Assembly: GCA_900545705.1 (NCBI GenBank)
Contig: URAK01000002.1
Coordinates: forward strand, 1-64,000
Reading direction: 5' to 3'
Origin: an uncultured Opitutales bacterium
Lineage (GTDB): Bacteria > Verrucomicrobiota > Verrucomicrobiia > Opitutales > Intestinicryptomonadaceae
Length of the DNA stretch: 64,000 bases
The notes below the pieces were generated by a model. The model searched no databases and was not told where the DNA came from. It worked only from the letters and a program-made list of their open reading frames with translations. Made by a program: the position numbers and the translations under genes. Positions 34,320 to 42,015 of the stretch are shown here, piece by piece (position 1 is the stretch's first letter; every line of letters starts with the position of its first letter).

Positions 34320-35597
34320 ATGATTTGGCTTTACAGGCTGCTTTTCTTGCCCGCGCTTGTCCTCAGCGCACCGTATTACGGATTGAGAATGCTCCGAAGA
34401 GGCGGGTATGGACTCGATTTTTCACACCGCTTCGGGCGCCAAAAAAATTTGCCGCCCCCCGCAAAAGGCAAAAAAAGGATATGGATTCAAGCGGTAAGCG
34501 TCGGGGAAGTCGAGGCGCTCGCGCCGCTTATTGACCTGTTCTGCGAGCGCGGCGGAGTGGAGCTTGTCGTGACGACGACAACAAGCACGGGCTACGCAAT
34601 CCTGCGCAACAAATACGCCGGCAAAATATTTTACGCAGGTATTTTCCCGTTCGATTTTATGCCCTTCTCCGCGAGTGCATGGAAGCGATTGAAGCCCGAC
34701 GTAATTGTATTGATGGAAAGCGAGCTCTGGCCGGAACACCTCCACCGCGCAAAAGAGGAACATGTCCCTGCATTATTGATAAACGCGCGCATGTCCGATA
34801 AAAGTTTTAGAAGATACTCGCGTTTTCCAAATATCGCCAGGCGCATACTCGGCAAACTTTCTCTGATTGCCGCGTCTGGAGAGCTCGATCTCGGAAGGTT
34901 TATCCGCCTCGGCGCCGATCCCCGAAAAACTTTTTGCGCCGGCAACCTTAAATTCGACTCAAAGCCAGCCGAAACTTTAAGTGAAAACCAAAAACAAGCT
35001 TTGCGCGAAGAGCTTGGCTTCGCAAATGATTCGCTTGTCTTGCTCGGCTCGTCGACATGGCCGGGCGAAGAGGAAATGCTCTTGAAGGCGGCCGCAAAGC
35101 TGAGAAAAGAGGGCATAGACTGCCGTCTGCTGTTGGTCCCCCGCCACGCCGAGAGACGCGCGCATATAGAGGAACTGATAAAAAATGTTCCGTATTGCGT
35201 CCGAAGCAAGTCGCGCCGCGCCCCCGCCGGGACGCTCGCGTATCTCGCCGACACTACCGGCGAGCTTCGCACGCTTACCCAGATAGCCGATATAGCCTTT
35301 ATAGGTAAGTCCCTCACCCCGAACGATGGAGGCCAAACACCGATAGACTGCGCCGCGCTCGGAGTGCCTATGGTATACGGGCCGAATATGTCGAATTTCA
35401 GGCGCATCTGCGCAACTCTTGAAGAATCAGCGGCGGCGATAAAAGTAAAGGACGCTGAAAGCGCCATTGCTGAAATTGAGCGGCTTGCAAAAAATCCGGA
35501 ATTGAGAAAAACGCTCGCCGAATCCGCCAAGAAATGGCACTCGTCTAACATAGGCGCGGCAAGGCGCGATTTTGAAGCCATCGAGAAGTTTTTATAG
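34320..35597 (+). CDS. waaA: 3-deoxy-D-manno-octulosonic acid transferase (WaaA/KdtA)
   Basis: WaaA adds Kdo from CMP-Kdo to lipid IVA at the cytoplasmic face of the inner membrane. The 425-residue GT30 protein has an N-terminal hydrophobic anchor (about 1-22), the VSVGEVEA motif with the catalytic Glu near 63, TTTTSTGY, the LMESELWP motif near 137, INARMSDKS, and the C-terminal nucleotide-binding part with GGQTPIDCAALGVPMVYGPNMSNF. It shows the cell makes a Kdo-containing lipopolysaccharide. It starts 1 bp after the FabB-like stop; a terminator follows 14 bp after. Confidence 0.95.
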   Translation: MIWLYRLLFLPALVLSAPYYGLRMLRRGGYGLDFSHRFGRQKNLPPPAKGKKRIWIQAVSVGEVEALAPLIDLFCERGGVELVVTTTTSTGYAILRNKYAGKIFYAGIFPFDFMPFSASAWKRLKPDVIVLMESELWPEHLHRAKEEHVPALLINARMSDKSFRRYSRFPNIARRILGKLSLIAASGELDLGRFIRLGADPRKTFCAGNLKFDSKPAETLSENQKQALREELGFANDSLVLLGSSTWPGEEEMLLKAAAKLRKEGIDCRLLLVPRHAERRAHIEELIKNVPYCVRSKSRRAPAGTLAYLADTTGELRTLTQIADIAFIGKSLTPNDGGQTPIDCAALGVPMVYGPNMSNFRRICATLEESAAAIKVKDAESAIAEIERLAKNPELRKTLAESAKKWHSSNIGAARRDFEAIEKFL

Positions 35598-35611
35598 CGC
35601 AATCTTTCTCC

Positions 35612-35644
35612 AAAAAGTTTGGCATCGCGCCAAACTTTTTTTTT
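35612..35644 (+). terminator. Rho-independent terminator of the waaA unit
   Basis: AAAAAGTTTGGC (35612-35623) pairs with GCCAAACTTTTT (35629-35640), with a T-run of nine. Confidence 0.95.
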
Positions 35645-35840
35645 AATTCTGCGGATCCATAAATTTTCAAATCGCGCGCTTGAGCTTTTGAAGCGGCAAG
35701 TTTAGGCGGCAAAATTTTTGCAAGAAATATAAATTTACTTTCTGCGCAAAAGAATCGCATTTTATAAATTGACGAGGGCGGCCAAACTTGCCTTTATTGT
35801 TTGAAAAATACACTCTTAAACAGGCGGAATCTACACAGCC

Positions 35841-36524
35841 ATGTCAGCAGACCTCATAGCAAACTACATTGAAGCATTTGCGGCGTATTCGCAAGCATAC
35901 CCCGTATTATTTTGCCTTTTTATATTCGTATTTATGGCGATAGAAAGCTCTTTCATACCGTTTCCAAGCGAAGTGGTTATGATACCGGCAGGTTTTTTGG
36001 TGGCAAGATACAATATGCTCACAGCCTCGCATTTGTCGGACTTGTTGATAATTATAATACTCGGCACGGCGGGTTCCATAGCCGGGGCTTTCGTAAACTA
36101 CGCGCTCTCGATAAAGCTCGGCAGGCCCTTTCTGCATAAATACGGAAAATATTTCTTTCTAAAAGAAAATGCCCTAAACCGCGCGGAGGAAATTTTTAGG
36201 GAATACGGGGAAATAGTGACATTCGTCTGCCGCCTGCTACCCGCGATTAGGCAGCTCATTTCAATCCCCGCAGGGCTGTCGAGAATGAATATCGCAAGAT
36301 TTACCCTATTCACAGGGCTTGGAGCCGGGATATGGACAACAATCCTCGCAGGTGTCGGATATTACTTTGGATATCTGACGGGCGACATATCTTATTTGGA
36401 ACTAATTCATAAAGGATCTGACATAATTAACGAGCACTATTTGTGGATAATAGGCGGGCTTGCCGTGGCGATTATTGCATACATTGCCCTGCACCGTAAG
36501 ATAATGGGCGAAAAACGCGCATAA
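35841..36524 (+). CDS. DedA family membrane protein
   Basis: DedA proteins flip or transport lipid carriers such as undecaprenyl phosphate or phosphatidylethanolamine and support envelope and proton-gradient stability. The 227-residue protein has the family's opening E.SFIPFPSEVVMIPAGFLV near 36-54, GSIAGAFVNYALSIKLGRP, and the R-x-LPxxRQ motif (CRLLPAIRQLISIPAGLSRM), with about five to six membrane segments. It is followed after 11 bp by the DUF2062 gene. Confidence 0.9.
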   Translation: MSADLIANYIEAFAAYSQAYPVLFCLFIFVFMAIESSFIPFPSEVVMIPAGFLVARYNMLTASHLSDLLIIIILGTAGSIAGAFVNYALSIKLGRPFLHKYGKYFFLKENALNRAEEIFREYGEIVTFVCRLLPAIRQLISIPAGLSRMNIARFTLFTGLGAGIWTTILAGVGYYFGYLTGDISYLELIHKGSDIINEHYLWIIGGLAVAIIAYIALHRKIMGEKRA

Positions 36525-36535
36525 AAAATACGAGT

Positions 36536-37012
36536 ATGTCAAAAATTACGGAAAAGTTAAAACTTTTGTACAACAAAATAGTCCGCGAACAGGCTTCTCC
36601 GGAATATATCGCCCGGGGCTGGGCAATCGGAATGTTTTGGGGTTGCATATGCCCGTTCGGGCTTCAGCTTCTGTTTTCAATCCCAACGTCTTTTATCTTA
36701 AAGGGCAGCAAGATTGGAGCAACCATTGGGACTTTCATAACAAACCATTTTACCATCTTTTTAATATATCCTGTCCAATGCTATGTAGGATGCTTAATCA
36801 CAGGGCGACCGCTGAGCTATGAGGCGATAAAAAAAGCAATGGTTGACGTGATTAACACACAAAGCTATGAGGCGTTAATGAACACGGGCTTTGACCTCAT
36901 TGTCGGGTTTCTCGTGGGAGGCGCGCTATTTGCGGCCATAATGACGCCGCTTACATATTTTGGCGTAAAGCGCATGGTAATTAATTTTAGGCGCAAGAAC
37001 CGCGAAAAATAA
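36536..37012 (+). CDS. DUF2062 membrane protein
   Basis: The 158-residue protein matches the DUF2062 pattern: a basic N-terminus (KITEKLKLLYNKIVREQ), SPEYIARGWAIGMFWGCICPFGLQLLFSIPTSFILKG, then a second hairpin of membrane helices ending in a basic tail (VKRMVINFRRKNREK). About three to four membrane segments are predicted. The function of the family is not established. It starts 11 bp after dedA, so the two form a small membrane operon. Confidence 0.8.
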   Translation: MSKITEKLKLLYNKIVREQASPEYIARGWAIGMFWGCICPFGLQLLFSIPTSFILKGSKIGATIGTFITNHFTIFLIYPVQCYVGCLITGRPLSYEAIKKAMVDVINTQSYEALMNTGFDLIVGFLVGGALFAAIMTPLTYFGVKRMVINFRRKNREK

Positions 37013-37328
37013 CTGCTATTTTACGCGGCAAAATTTTTTGTCTGGCAGGTATTGGGTAGGCTTTTGCATCAATAAAAAATTGCTTTCATCTATTGCCGAT
37101 TTTTATATTGCCCGCTTTTAAATTTTGCCCGTTCGGATTTGGATTAATAAAATCCAACGTGTAGAATATTGTTTTTTCTATTCGGTACATTGTTTTATTG
37201 GGTGCGCATATTTAGCAAAAGACAAAGTTTTTTCGCCCTGCTATGCGGTCTCAAATATTTTTATCTTAGCCGCTTGGTTGGGCGTAAATTCCGACGATTT
37301 CACAAATAGCTGTTGCTTTTTACGCACA
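37013..37328. other. Intergenic between convergent units
   Basis: No gene seen. AT-rich with no clear plus-strand terminator for the DUF2062 gene. The minus-strand terminator of the next gene follows at 37329. Confidence 0.4.
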
Positions 37329-37358
37329 AAAAAAGCCCTCCATAAGGAGAGCTTTTTA
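37329..37358 (-). terminator. Terminator of the third PEP-CTERM gene
   Basis: Read on the minus strand, AAAGCTCTCC pairs with GGAGGGCTTT around TTAT, followed by a T-run. The plus strand also ends in TTTTTATT, so it may work in both directions. Confidence 0.85.
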
Positions 37359-37376
37359 TTGGATTAAAAAAATATC

Positions 37377-38435
37377 CTATTTGCGCCTGCGGCACACTGC
37401 AAACGCGGCCGCGAGCAGACTGAAGACTGCGGCATACGTTGAAGGTTCGGGAACGGAAGCTATGCCTATTACATTTCCGTCTTCGTTAAAGTCGAAAACA
37501 ACGTCTTGGAACTCGTTCCCGAGCTGGTCTGTGACGGTAATATTAGTTAGGTCTTGGTCGAAAGCGATTGCGTCGCCGTTATCGGTTATGAAGATTTTGG
37601 ACAGATCCACGGCGGAAAGGTCATTCAATACCAAAGTAAGCGCATCGACAGACAGGGCGCTTGCGGAAGAAATGTGGATTTGCGCGCTTGTCGAAACGGA
37701 GAGGTTGGACGCATCAAGCGAATTTACGTCAACTACTGCATTGTCGAGAACGGATAATTTATTGGTGTCGAGCACTTTTATTTCTGTGCCCGTCATAGTA
37801 GTATTCCCGGAAAATACAACATCAGCGCAATTAAGATCGTAACCTTTGTAACCATTTTCTTCAGTACGTCCAAAAGTTCCGCCAGTAACTATAAAGTTAT
37901 AATTAGTGCTAAATTTCACATTATTAAGCGACATTGTCCCATATATTTCATGATTAGCTTTTGGCGATGTCCCGGTTAGGGATAAATTTCCACCTTGCAT
38001 TTCAAATATAGCATAAGGACTTAGTTGTAAATACTCTGCTGTAATGTTGGCATTGGTTGCAGACAATTTACCAGACACATCTGCGTAGCCCGACATGTTC
38101 AGATTTGTGCCTTCTTCAAGGTTTAAAATGCACCTTTGGAAGTTGTCGAAACCCGCGCCATAATCTCTGCCGCTTATGGTCAAGTTTGTGATATTGAATA
38201 CACCGCTCTGGTTTTCGCCTGTTCCTTTTCTCAAAAAAACTTCTACCGGCGGCGGAGGAGTTTCATTAGTATAAAAATTCAACTTTAAATATCCAGGGGT
38301 AGTATCTACGTTAAGCTCGTAGTAAACCTTAGTTTGGTTATAATAATGTATAGATGTGTTTGCCGCATAGACGCTCGGGGCGAGCAATGTAGCGGCCAAT
38401 GTTAACGCTGCGAAAGAAGTTTTTAATGTGTTCAT
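37377..38435 (-). CDS. PEP-CTERM sorted secreted protein
   Basis: The 352-residue protein has a Sec signal (MNTLKTSFAALTLAATLLAPSVYAA). A repetitive beta-rich body of Asn, Ser and Thr follows (LSVSTSAQIHISSASALSVDALTL region looks like a beta-helix), and the tail is SVPEPSTYAAVFSLLAAAFA ending CRRRK, a PEP-CTERM. An upstream ATG at 38447 is in frame; I prefer 38435 because AAAAGGG sits just before it and the likely transcription start lies near 38457. It is a single-gene unit. Confidence 0.78.
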   Translation of the reverse strand: MNTLKTSFAALTLAATLLAPSVYAANTSIHYYNQTKVYYELNVDTTPGYLKLNFYTNETPPPPVEVFLRKGTGENQSGVFNITNLTISGRDYGAGFDNFQRCILNLEEGTNLNMSGYADVSGKLSATNANITAEYLQLSPYAIFEMQGGNLSLTGTSPKANHEIYGTMSLNNVKFSTNYNFIVTGGTFGRTEENGYKGYDLNCADVVFSGNTTMTGTEIKVLDTNKLSVLDNAVVDVNSLDASNLSVSTSAQIHISSASALSVDALTLVLNDLSAVDLSKIFITDNGDAIAFDQDLTNITVTDQLGNEFQDVVFDFNEDGNVIGIASVPEPSTYAAVFSLLAAAFAVCRRRK

Positions 38436-38464
38436 TTCCCTTTTCATATATTTATATTCCCGCA

Positions 38465-38493
38465 TAAAGAAACTTTCTATTTACTTGTGTCAA
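38465..38493 (-). promoter_or_regulatory. Promoter of the third PEP-CTERM gene
   Basis: On the minus strand TTGACA (38488-38493) is followed after 17 bp by TCTTTA (38465-38470), a weak -10. Confidence 0.45.
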
Positions 38494-38805
38494 ATAATTT
38501 CTTTATTTTTCCCATTTAATATAGAAAAATTTTGTTAGTATTTCTTCAGAATAAAATTCAATTTTTATAAATTTCACTTTCCTTTGTTTAAAAAGAATTA
38601 ACCAAAAACGCATAAATCAGCTTTCTTGAAACCCAAGACAATTAAAAGGAAATATATTTTAAGGCACCTTACTATTCGGGCTCCTTTTAATGTCGGCACA
38701 GCCAAACTCTTTTATCCTGCTCTCAAAAATCTTTCCTTCAGGAGAGACATGACAGCAGATAAAATTTTGAAGATTCCAGTTTCGGAAGAAAAGAAAAAAT
38801 TTCTC

Positions 38806-38834
38806 TTGACAAGTTAGATTTATCTAACTTTTAT
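38806..38834 (+). promoter_or_regulatory. Promoter with palindromic operator in the -35/-10 spacer
   Basis: TTGACA at 38806-38811 and TTTTAT at 38829-38834 are separated by 17 bp. AGTTAGATTTATCTAACT (38812-38829), a palindrome with perfect 8-bp arms, fills the whole spacer. A dimeric repressor bound here would block polymerase. The shape resembles DtxR/MntR-family operators, and the downstream genes are for ferrous iron uptake, so iron-dependent repression is likely by inference. Confidence 0.7.
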
Positions 38835-38840
38835 ACCCCC

Positions 38841-38914
38841 AGTTTTTAGTTCTTTATCTTCATTGAAGGGGTAATTCAGATAAAAAAGCCAAAATGTAAA
38901 TTGGCGTTTTTTTT
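38841..38914 (+). ncRNA. Candidate short transcript between the two feo operators
   Basis: From a likely start near 38841 to the T-run at 38907-38914, a transcript of about 74 nt would end at a GCCAA/TTGGC hairpin. It could be a small RNA or an attenuated feo leader. No reading frame is convincing. This rests only on promoter and terminator positions. Confidence 0.3.
38882..38914 (+). terminator. Terminator-like hairpin upstream of feoA
   Basis: GCCAA (38888-38892) pairs with TTGGC (38901-38905) and is followed, after one G, by eight T. The stem is short, so it may be weak or conditional. Confidence 0.5.
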
Positions 38915-38923
38915 GAAAAATAG

Positions 38924-38941
38924 AGTTAGACTTATCTAACT
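38924..38941 (+). promoter_or_regulatory. Second copy of the palindromic operator, at feoA
   Basis: AGTTAGACTTATCTAACT differs from the copy at 38812 by one base. It is followed directly by TATAAAAAAG, a possible -10, and lies 45 bp before feoA. Confidence 0.7.
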
Positions 38942-38985
38942 ATAAAAAAGCGGCCCTTCCGCACCTTTACAATTAAAAACCGCAT

Positions 38986-39261
38986 ATGAACAAATTAACA
39001 AAAAGCGACAAAGAAAGCGAACATTCGACAACACTCGCAGACCTGCCTGTCGGATCTTGCGCAACAATCTTTAAAATAATCCCCAACTTTCGCGGAGAAA
39101 AAAAATTCGCCGACATTGGGCTTGTTCCAGGAGAGACGCTTGCAATGCAAGCCCACGCTCCCTTCGGGGGTCTTATAAGGATAAAAGTGATGCAAACAAG
39201 CATAGCGATTCATTCCTTAGACGCTAAAAACATCATTTTATATAGAGGGTCAGCCCAATGA
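38986..39261 (+). CDS. feoA: FeoA, ferrous iron transport accessory protein
   Basis: FeoA is a small SH3-like cytoplasmic protein that works with FeoB in Fe2+ uptake. The 91-residue protein has the domain pattern LADLPVGSCATIFKI ... KKFADIGLVPGETLAMQAHAPFGGLIRIKVMQTSIAIHSLDAKNIIL. Its N-terminal 15 residues are charged and extra. Its stop overlaps the feoB start by 4 bp (39258-39261), so translation is coupled. It lies downstream of the operator pair. Confidence 0.92.
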   Translation: MNKLTKSDKESEHSTTLADLPVGSCATIFKIIPNFRGEKKFADIGLVPGETLAMQAHAPFGGLIRIKVMQTSIAIHSLDAKNIILYRGSAQ

Positions 39262-41567
39262 GAAATTTTTTTAGAATTGCGCTCGCCGGCAATCCAAACT
39301 GCGGCAAAACTTCCATATTCAACTGCCTGACCGGTGCCAGGCAGCATGTAGGCAACTATCCGGGCGTTACGGTAGAAAGCAAGTCCGGCAAATTCTCAAT
39401 CGGAAATATTCAAATTGAGCTTGTGGACCTGCCCGGAATATACTCGCTCTCCTCAAACTCCCCGGAAGAAGCTGTCGCTTTCGAAGAACTCACAAGCGGG
39501 AGTATTGATTTAATTATAAATGTTCTCGACTCGTCAACACCCAACAGGAGCCTATACCTCACAACCCAGCTTTCAGAGCTTGGAATCCCAATGATTGCAG
39601 CGTTTAACATGAGCGACGACGCGCTGAGAAAGGGAATAAAATTTGACATTCCAAAACTTGAAAAATACTTTGGATTTCCAATCGTGCAGACAGTCGGCCG
39701 CAATTACGGGGGAATAAAACCTCTTATTGAAAAAATTTCCCAGATGCTCTCAAATCGCAAGCCCCATGCCGCGCAATCGCCATCATACGGGAAAGACTTG
39801 GACGAATCGATAGAAGCAATAGCGGGGAAAATTAAGGCATTAAATATAGAAAGATTTACCCATATACCCCCTCGATTCTTTGCCATAAAACTTCTCGAAA
39901 GCGACACCTGCACGATGAAAATTCCGGAGCTGCAGCCCGTCTGGAAGGAGGTTTCAAGACAAATAAAGCACTTGTCGGCCATCCACGCAATAGACGATAC
40001 GCCCACATTCATGGCGGATAAAAGATACGCAATAATAGCAGGCGCATGCCGCGGCGCAATCTCCTTCCCCGCCCAAAAAAGGCGCGATATTTCCGACGCC
40101 ATTGACACAGTCGTCACCAATAAGTTTTTGGGCCTGCCGATATTTTTTGCAATAATGTACGCTACCTTTTGGTTTACATTTGCATGCGCCGATCCCGTAA
40201 TGGGCTGGATTGAAGAAGCGTTTGCGGCCCTCGGAGACGGCATAAAATCCGCATGGGGAAGCGGCACTCTCCCCTACATAAGAGACCTTTTGACAGACGG
40301 GATAATCGGAGGTGTCGGCGGAGTTGTCGTATTTTTGCCTAACATACTGTTTATGTTTCTTGCGCTCGCGCTTCTCGAAGAAAGCGGATATATGGCGCGC
40401 GCAGCATTTATCATGGACGGAGTGATGAGGCGTTTCGGACTGCAAGGGAAATCTTTTGTGCCGCTTGTTCTCGGCTTTGGGTGCAGCGTGCCTGCCATAA
40501 TGGCAACGCGCTCGATAGAGTCGGAACGCGACAGAAAGGCAACCATAATGGTGTTGCCGCTCATGAGTTGCAGTGCGCGCCTGCCAATATACTCTCTAAT
40601 AATACCGGCATTTTTCGCGGAAAAATACCAGGCATTTACAATGTGGACGATATACATACTCGGCATAGCGGTTGCGCTTCTTGCCGCGCTCGCCTTGAAA
40701 AAAACGGTTTTCAAGGGGGAAGGCGAAGTGTACCTCATGGAACTGCCGCCTTACAGATTCCCCACGCTAAAAAGCCTGCTTCTGCATATGTGGGACAAAG
40801 GCAAAGTGTACCTGAGAAAAGCCGGCACTATAATTCTTGCAACCTCCATAATATTGTACGCGTGCAATACCTTCCCGGAAAAGACCGAATTTTCGAAAGA
40901 TTACGACACCCTCATATCGAAAGAAATCTCAGAAGCGCAAATCACAGAAGCACAAATTAAAATTTTGGAAGGCGGCGGAGCCCTCGGCGCCGCAGACATT
41001 GCGGTGATTGAAGGAAATTCGCGCATTATCCCCGAAAATCTGGTTGAATTGCTCTACGAAAAAAAACTGACTGCCGATCAGAAAAATATTGTCGATACGG
41101 CTGCGAGCGCCAACGCATCAATCGCCGCACTCGAAAACGAGAGATCAGCCGAAATGCTCGAATATACAATATCGGGGCGCGTTGGAAAATTCTTCGAGCC
41201 CGTATTCGAGCCAATCGGATTTGACTGGAAGCTCACGACCGCCACAATCGGCGCGCTTGCGGCCAAGGAAGTGTTTGTCTCCCAGCTCGGCATTCTCTAT
41301 TCCGAGGGAGAGAGTGACGAAGAAAGCCAAACGCTCCGCGATAAACTCGCAAAAATATACACTCCGCTACAAGCCTTTTGCATTATGGTTTTCTGTCTGC
41401 TTTCAATACCGTGCCTTGCAACCCTCGCAATTATAAAACGGGAGCTCAACTCTTGGAAAGCGCCGATATTCGAAGCCGCAATGCTCTTTTCAATAGCCTA
41501 TGTTTTGACTTTTATAATATATCAGGCAGGAACACTTTTGGGAATAGGCACAAAGGTTTTGGGATAG
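39258..41567 (+). CDS. feoB: FeoB, ferrous iron transporter GTPase
   Basis: FeoB takes up Fe2+ across the inner membrane. The 769-residue protein has the N-terminal G domain with G1 GNPNCGKTS (11-19), the switch I stretch NYPGVTVE, G3 DLPG and NMSD as G4. The membrane domain has two Gate motifs (the GFGCSVPAIMATR and LLSIPCLATLAII regions) with cysteines that line the path. A soluble insert at about 555-625 lies between membrane helices. The length is normal. It is followed by a small Cys-rich gene 42 bp downstream, a usual arrangement for FeoB-associated proteins. Confidence 0.96.
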   Translation: MRNFFRIALAGNPNCGKTSIFNCLTGARQHVGNYPGVTVESKSGKFSIGNIQIELVDLPGIYSLSSNSPEEAVAFEELTSGSIDLIINVLDSSTPNRSLYLTTQLSELGIPMIAAFNMSDDALRKGIKFDIPKLEKYFGFPIVQTVGRNYGGIKPLIEKISQMLSNRKPHAAQSPSYGKDLDESIEAIAGKIKALNIERFTHIPPRFFAIKLLESDTCTMKIPELQPVWKEVSRQIKHLSAIHAIDDTPTFMADKRYAIIAGACRGAISFPAQKRRDISDAIDTVVTNKFLGLPIFFAIMYATFWFTFACADPVMGWIEEAFAALGDGIKSAWGSGTLPYIRDLLTDGIIGGVGGVVVFLPNILFMFLALALLEESGYMARAAFIMDGVMRRFGLQGKSFVPLVLGFGCSVPAIMATRSIESERDRKATIMVLPLMSCSARLPIYSLIIPAFFAEKYQAFTMWTIYILGIAVALLAALALKKTVFKGEGEVYLMELPPYRFPTLKSLLLHMWDKGKVYLRKAGTIILATSIILYACNTFPEKTEFSKDYDTLISKEISEAQITEAQIKILEGGGALGAADIAVIEGNSRIIPENLVELLYEKKLTADQKNIVDTAASANASIAALENERSAEMLEYTISGRVGKFFEPVFEPIGFDWKLTTATIGALAAKEVFVSQLGILYSEGESDEESQTLRDKLAKIYTPLQAFCIMVFCLLSIPCLATLAIIKRELNSWKAPIFEAAMLFSIAYVLTFIIYQAGTLLGIGTKVLG

Positions 41568-41609
41568 GATAGAAGATTGGATTAAAAACCTTAGATTGGA
41601 GATATTTTT

Positions 41610-41783
41610 ATGGAAAAAACAATAATAGCTCTTATCGCAGTTATCGTTGCGTGCCTGCTTTTGTTCAGGCTTTCAAAGAAGCTCAAAGCTGCCTCCCGAA
41701 ATGGGGCATGCGGAGAATGCTGCGGGTGCTGCCGCGGGAAAACTTGCGCGTGCTCCGATAAAAAAAATTTGGAAATGAAATAG
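41610..41783 (+). CDS. FeoB-associated Cys-rich small membrane protein
   Basis: This 57-residue product has one membrane segment (IIALIAVIVACLLLF, about 5-19), a basic stretch (RLSKKLKAASR), and a Cys cluster GACGECCGCCRGKTCACSD (seven Cys after the membrane span). The same plan occurs in the FeoB-associated Cys-rich family, often beside feoB. The Cys tail may bind iron or take part in its transfer. It starts 42 bp after feoB and ends just before a strong terminator, so it is the third gene of the feo operon. Confidence 0.88.
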   Translation: MEKTIIALIAVIVACLLLFRLSKKLKAASRNGACGECCGCCRGKTCACSDKKNLEMK

Positions 41784-41797
41784 TCTGTTATAATCGC

Positions 41798-41834
41798 AAC
41801 GCCGCGGAGGACCATGACTCCGCGGCGTTTTTTT
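41798..41834 (+). terminator. Terminator of the feo operon
   Basis: AACGCCGCGGAG (41798-41809) pairs with CTCCGCGGCGTT (41818-41829), with seven T. Confidence 0.95.
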
Positions 41835-42015
41835 GTATGTACACTGCCCTGTAAAAAAATATTACCATATAAATAATGCGCACGGGTTAGGGATACTTTA
41901 AACTGCGCGCAAACTCAGAAAAATCCGCCGGGAAAAACAATCAGTTAAGCAGAAAAAAAACGCGCAACCCGCAGTATAAAAACCATCGAATTGCGCGTCG
42001 CAAAAGGAAAAGGGT

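Noticed and set aside
38626..38817. 63-residue plus-strand frame with a TTG start before the feo promoter
   Set aside because: Weak start, no ribosome site, no recognisable family, and it runs into the promoter of the feo region.
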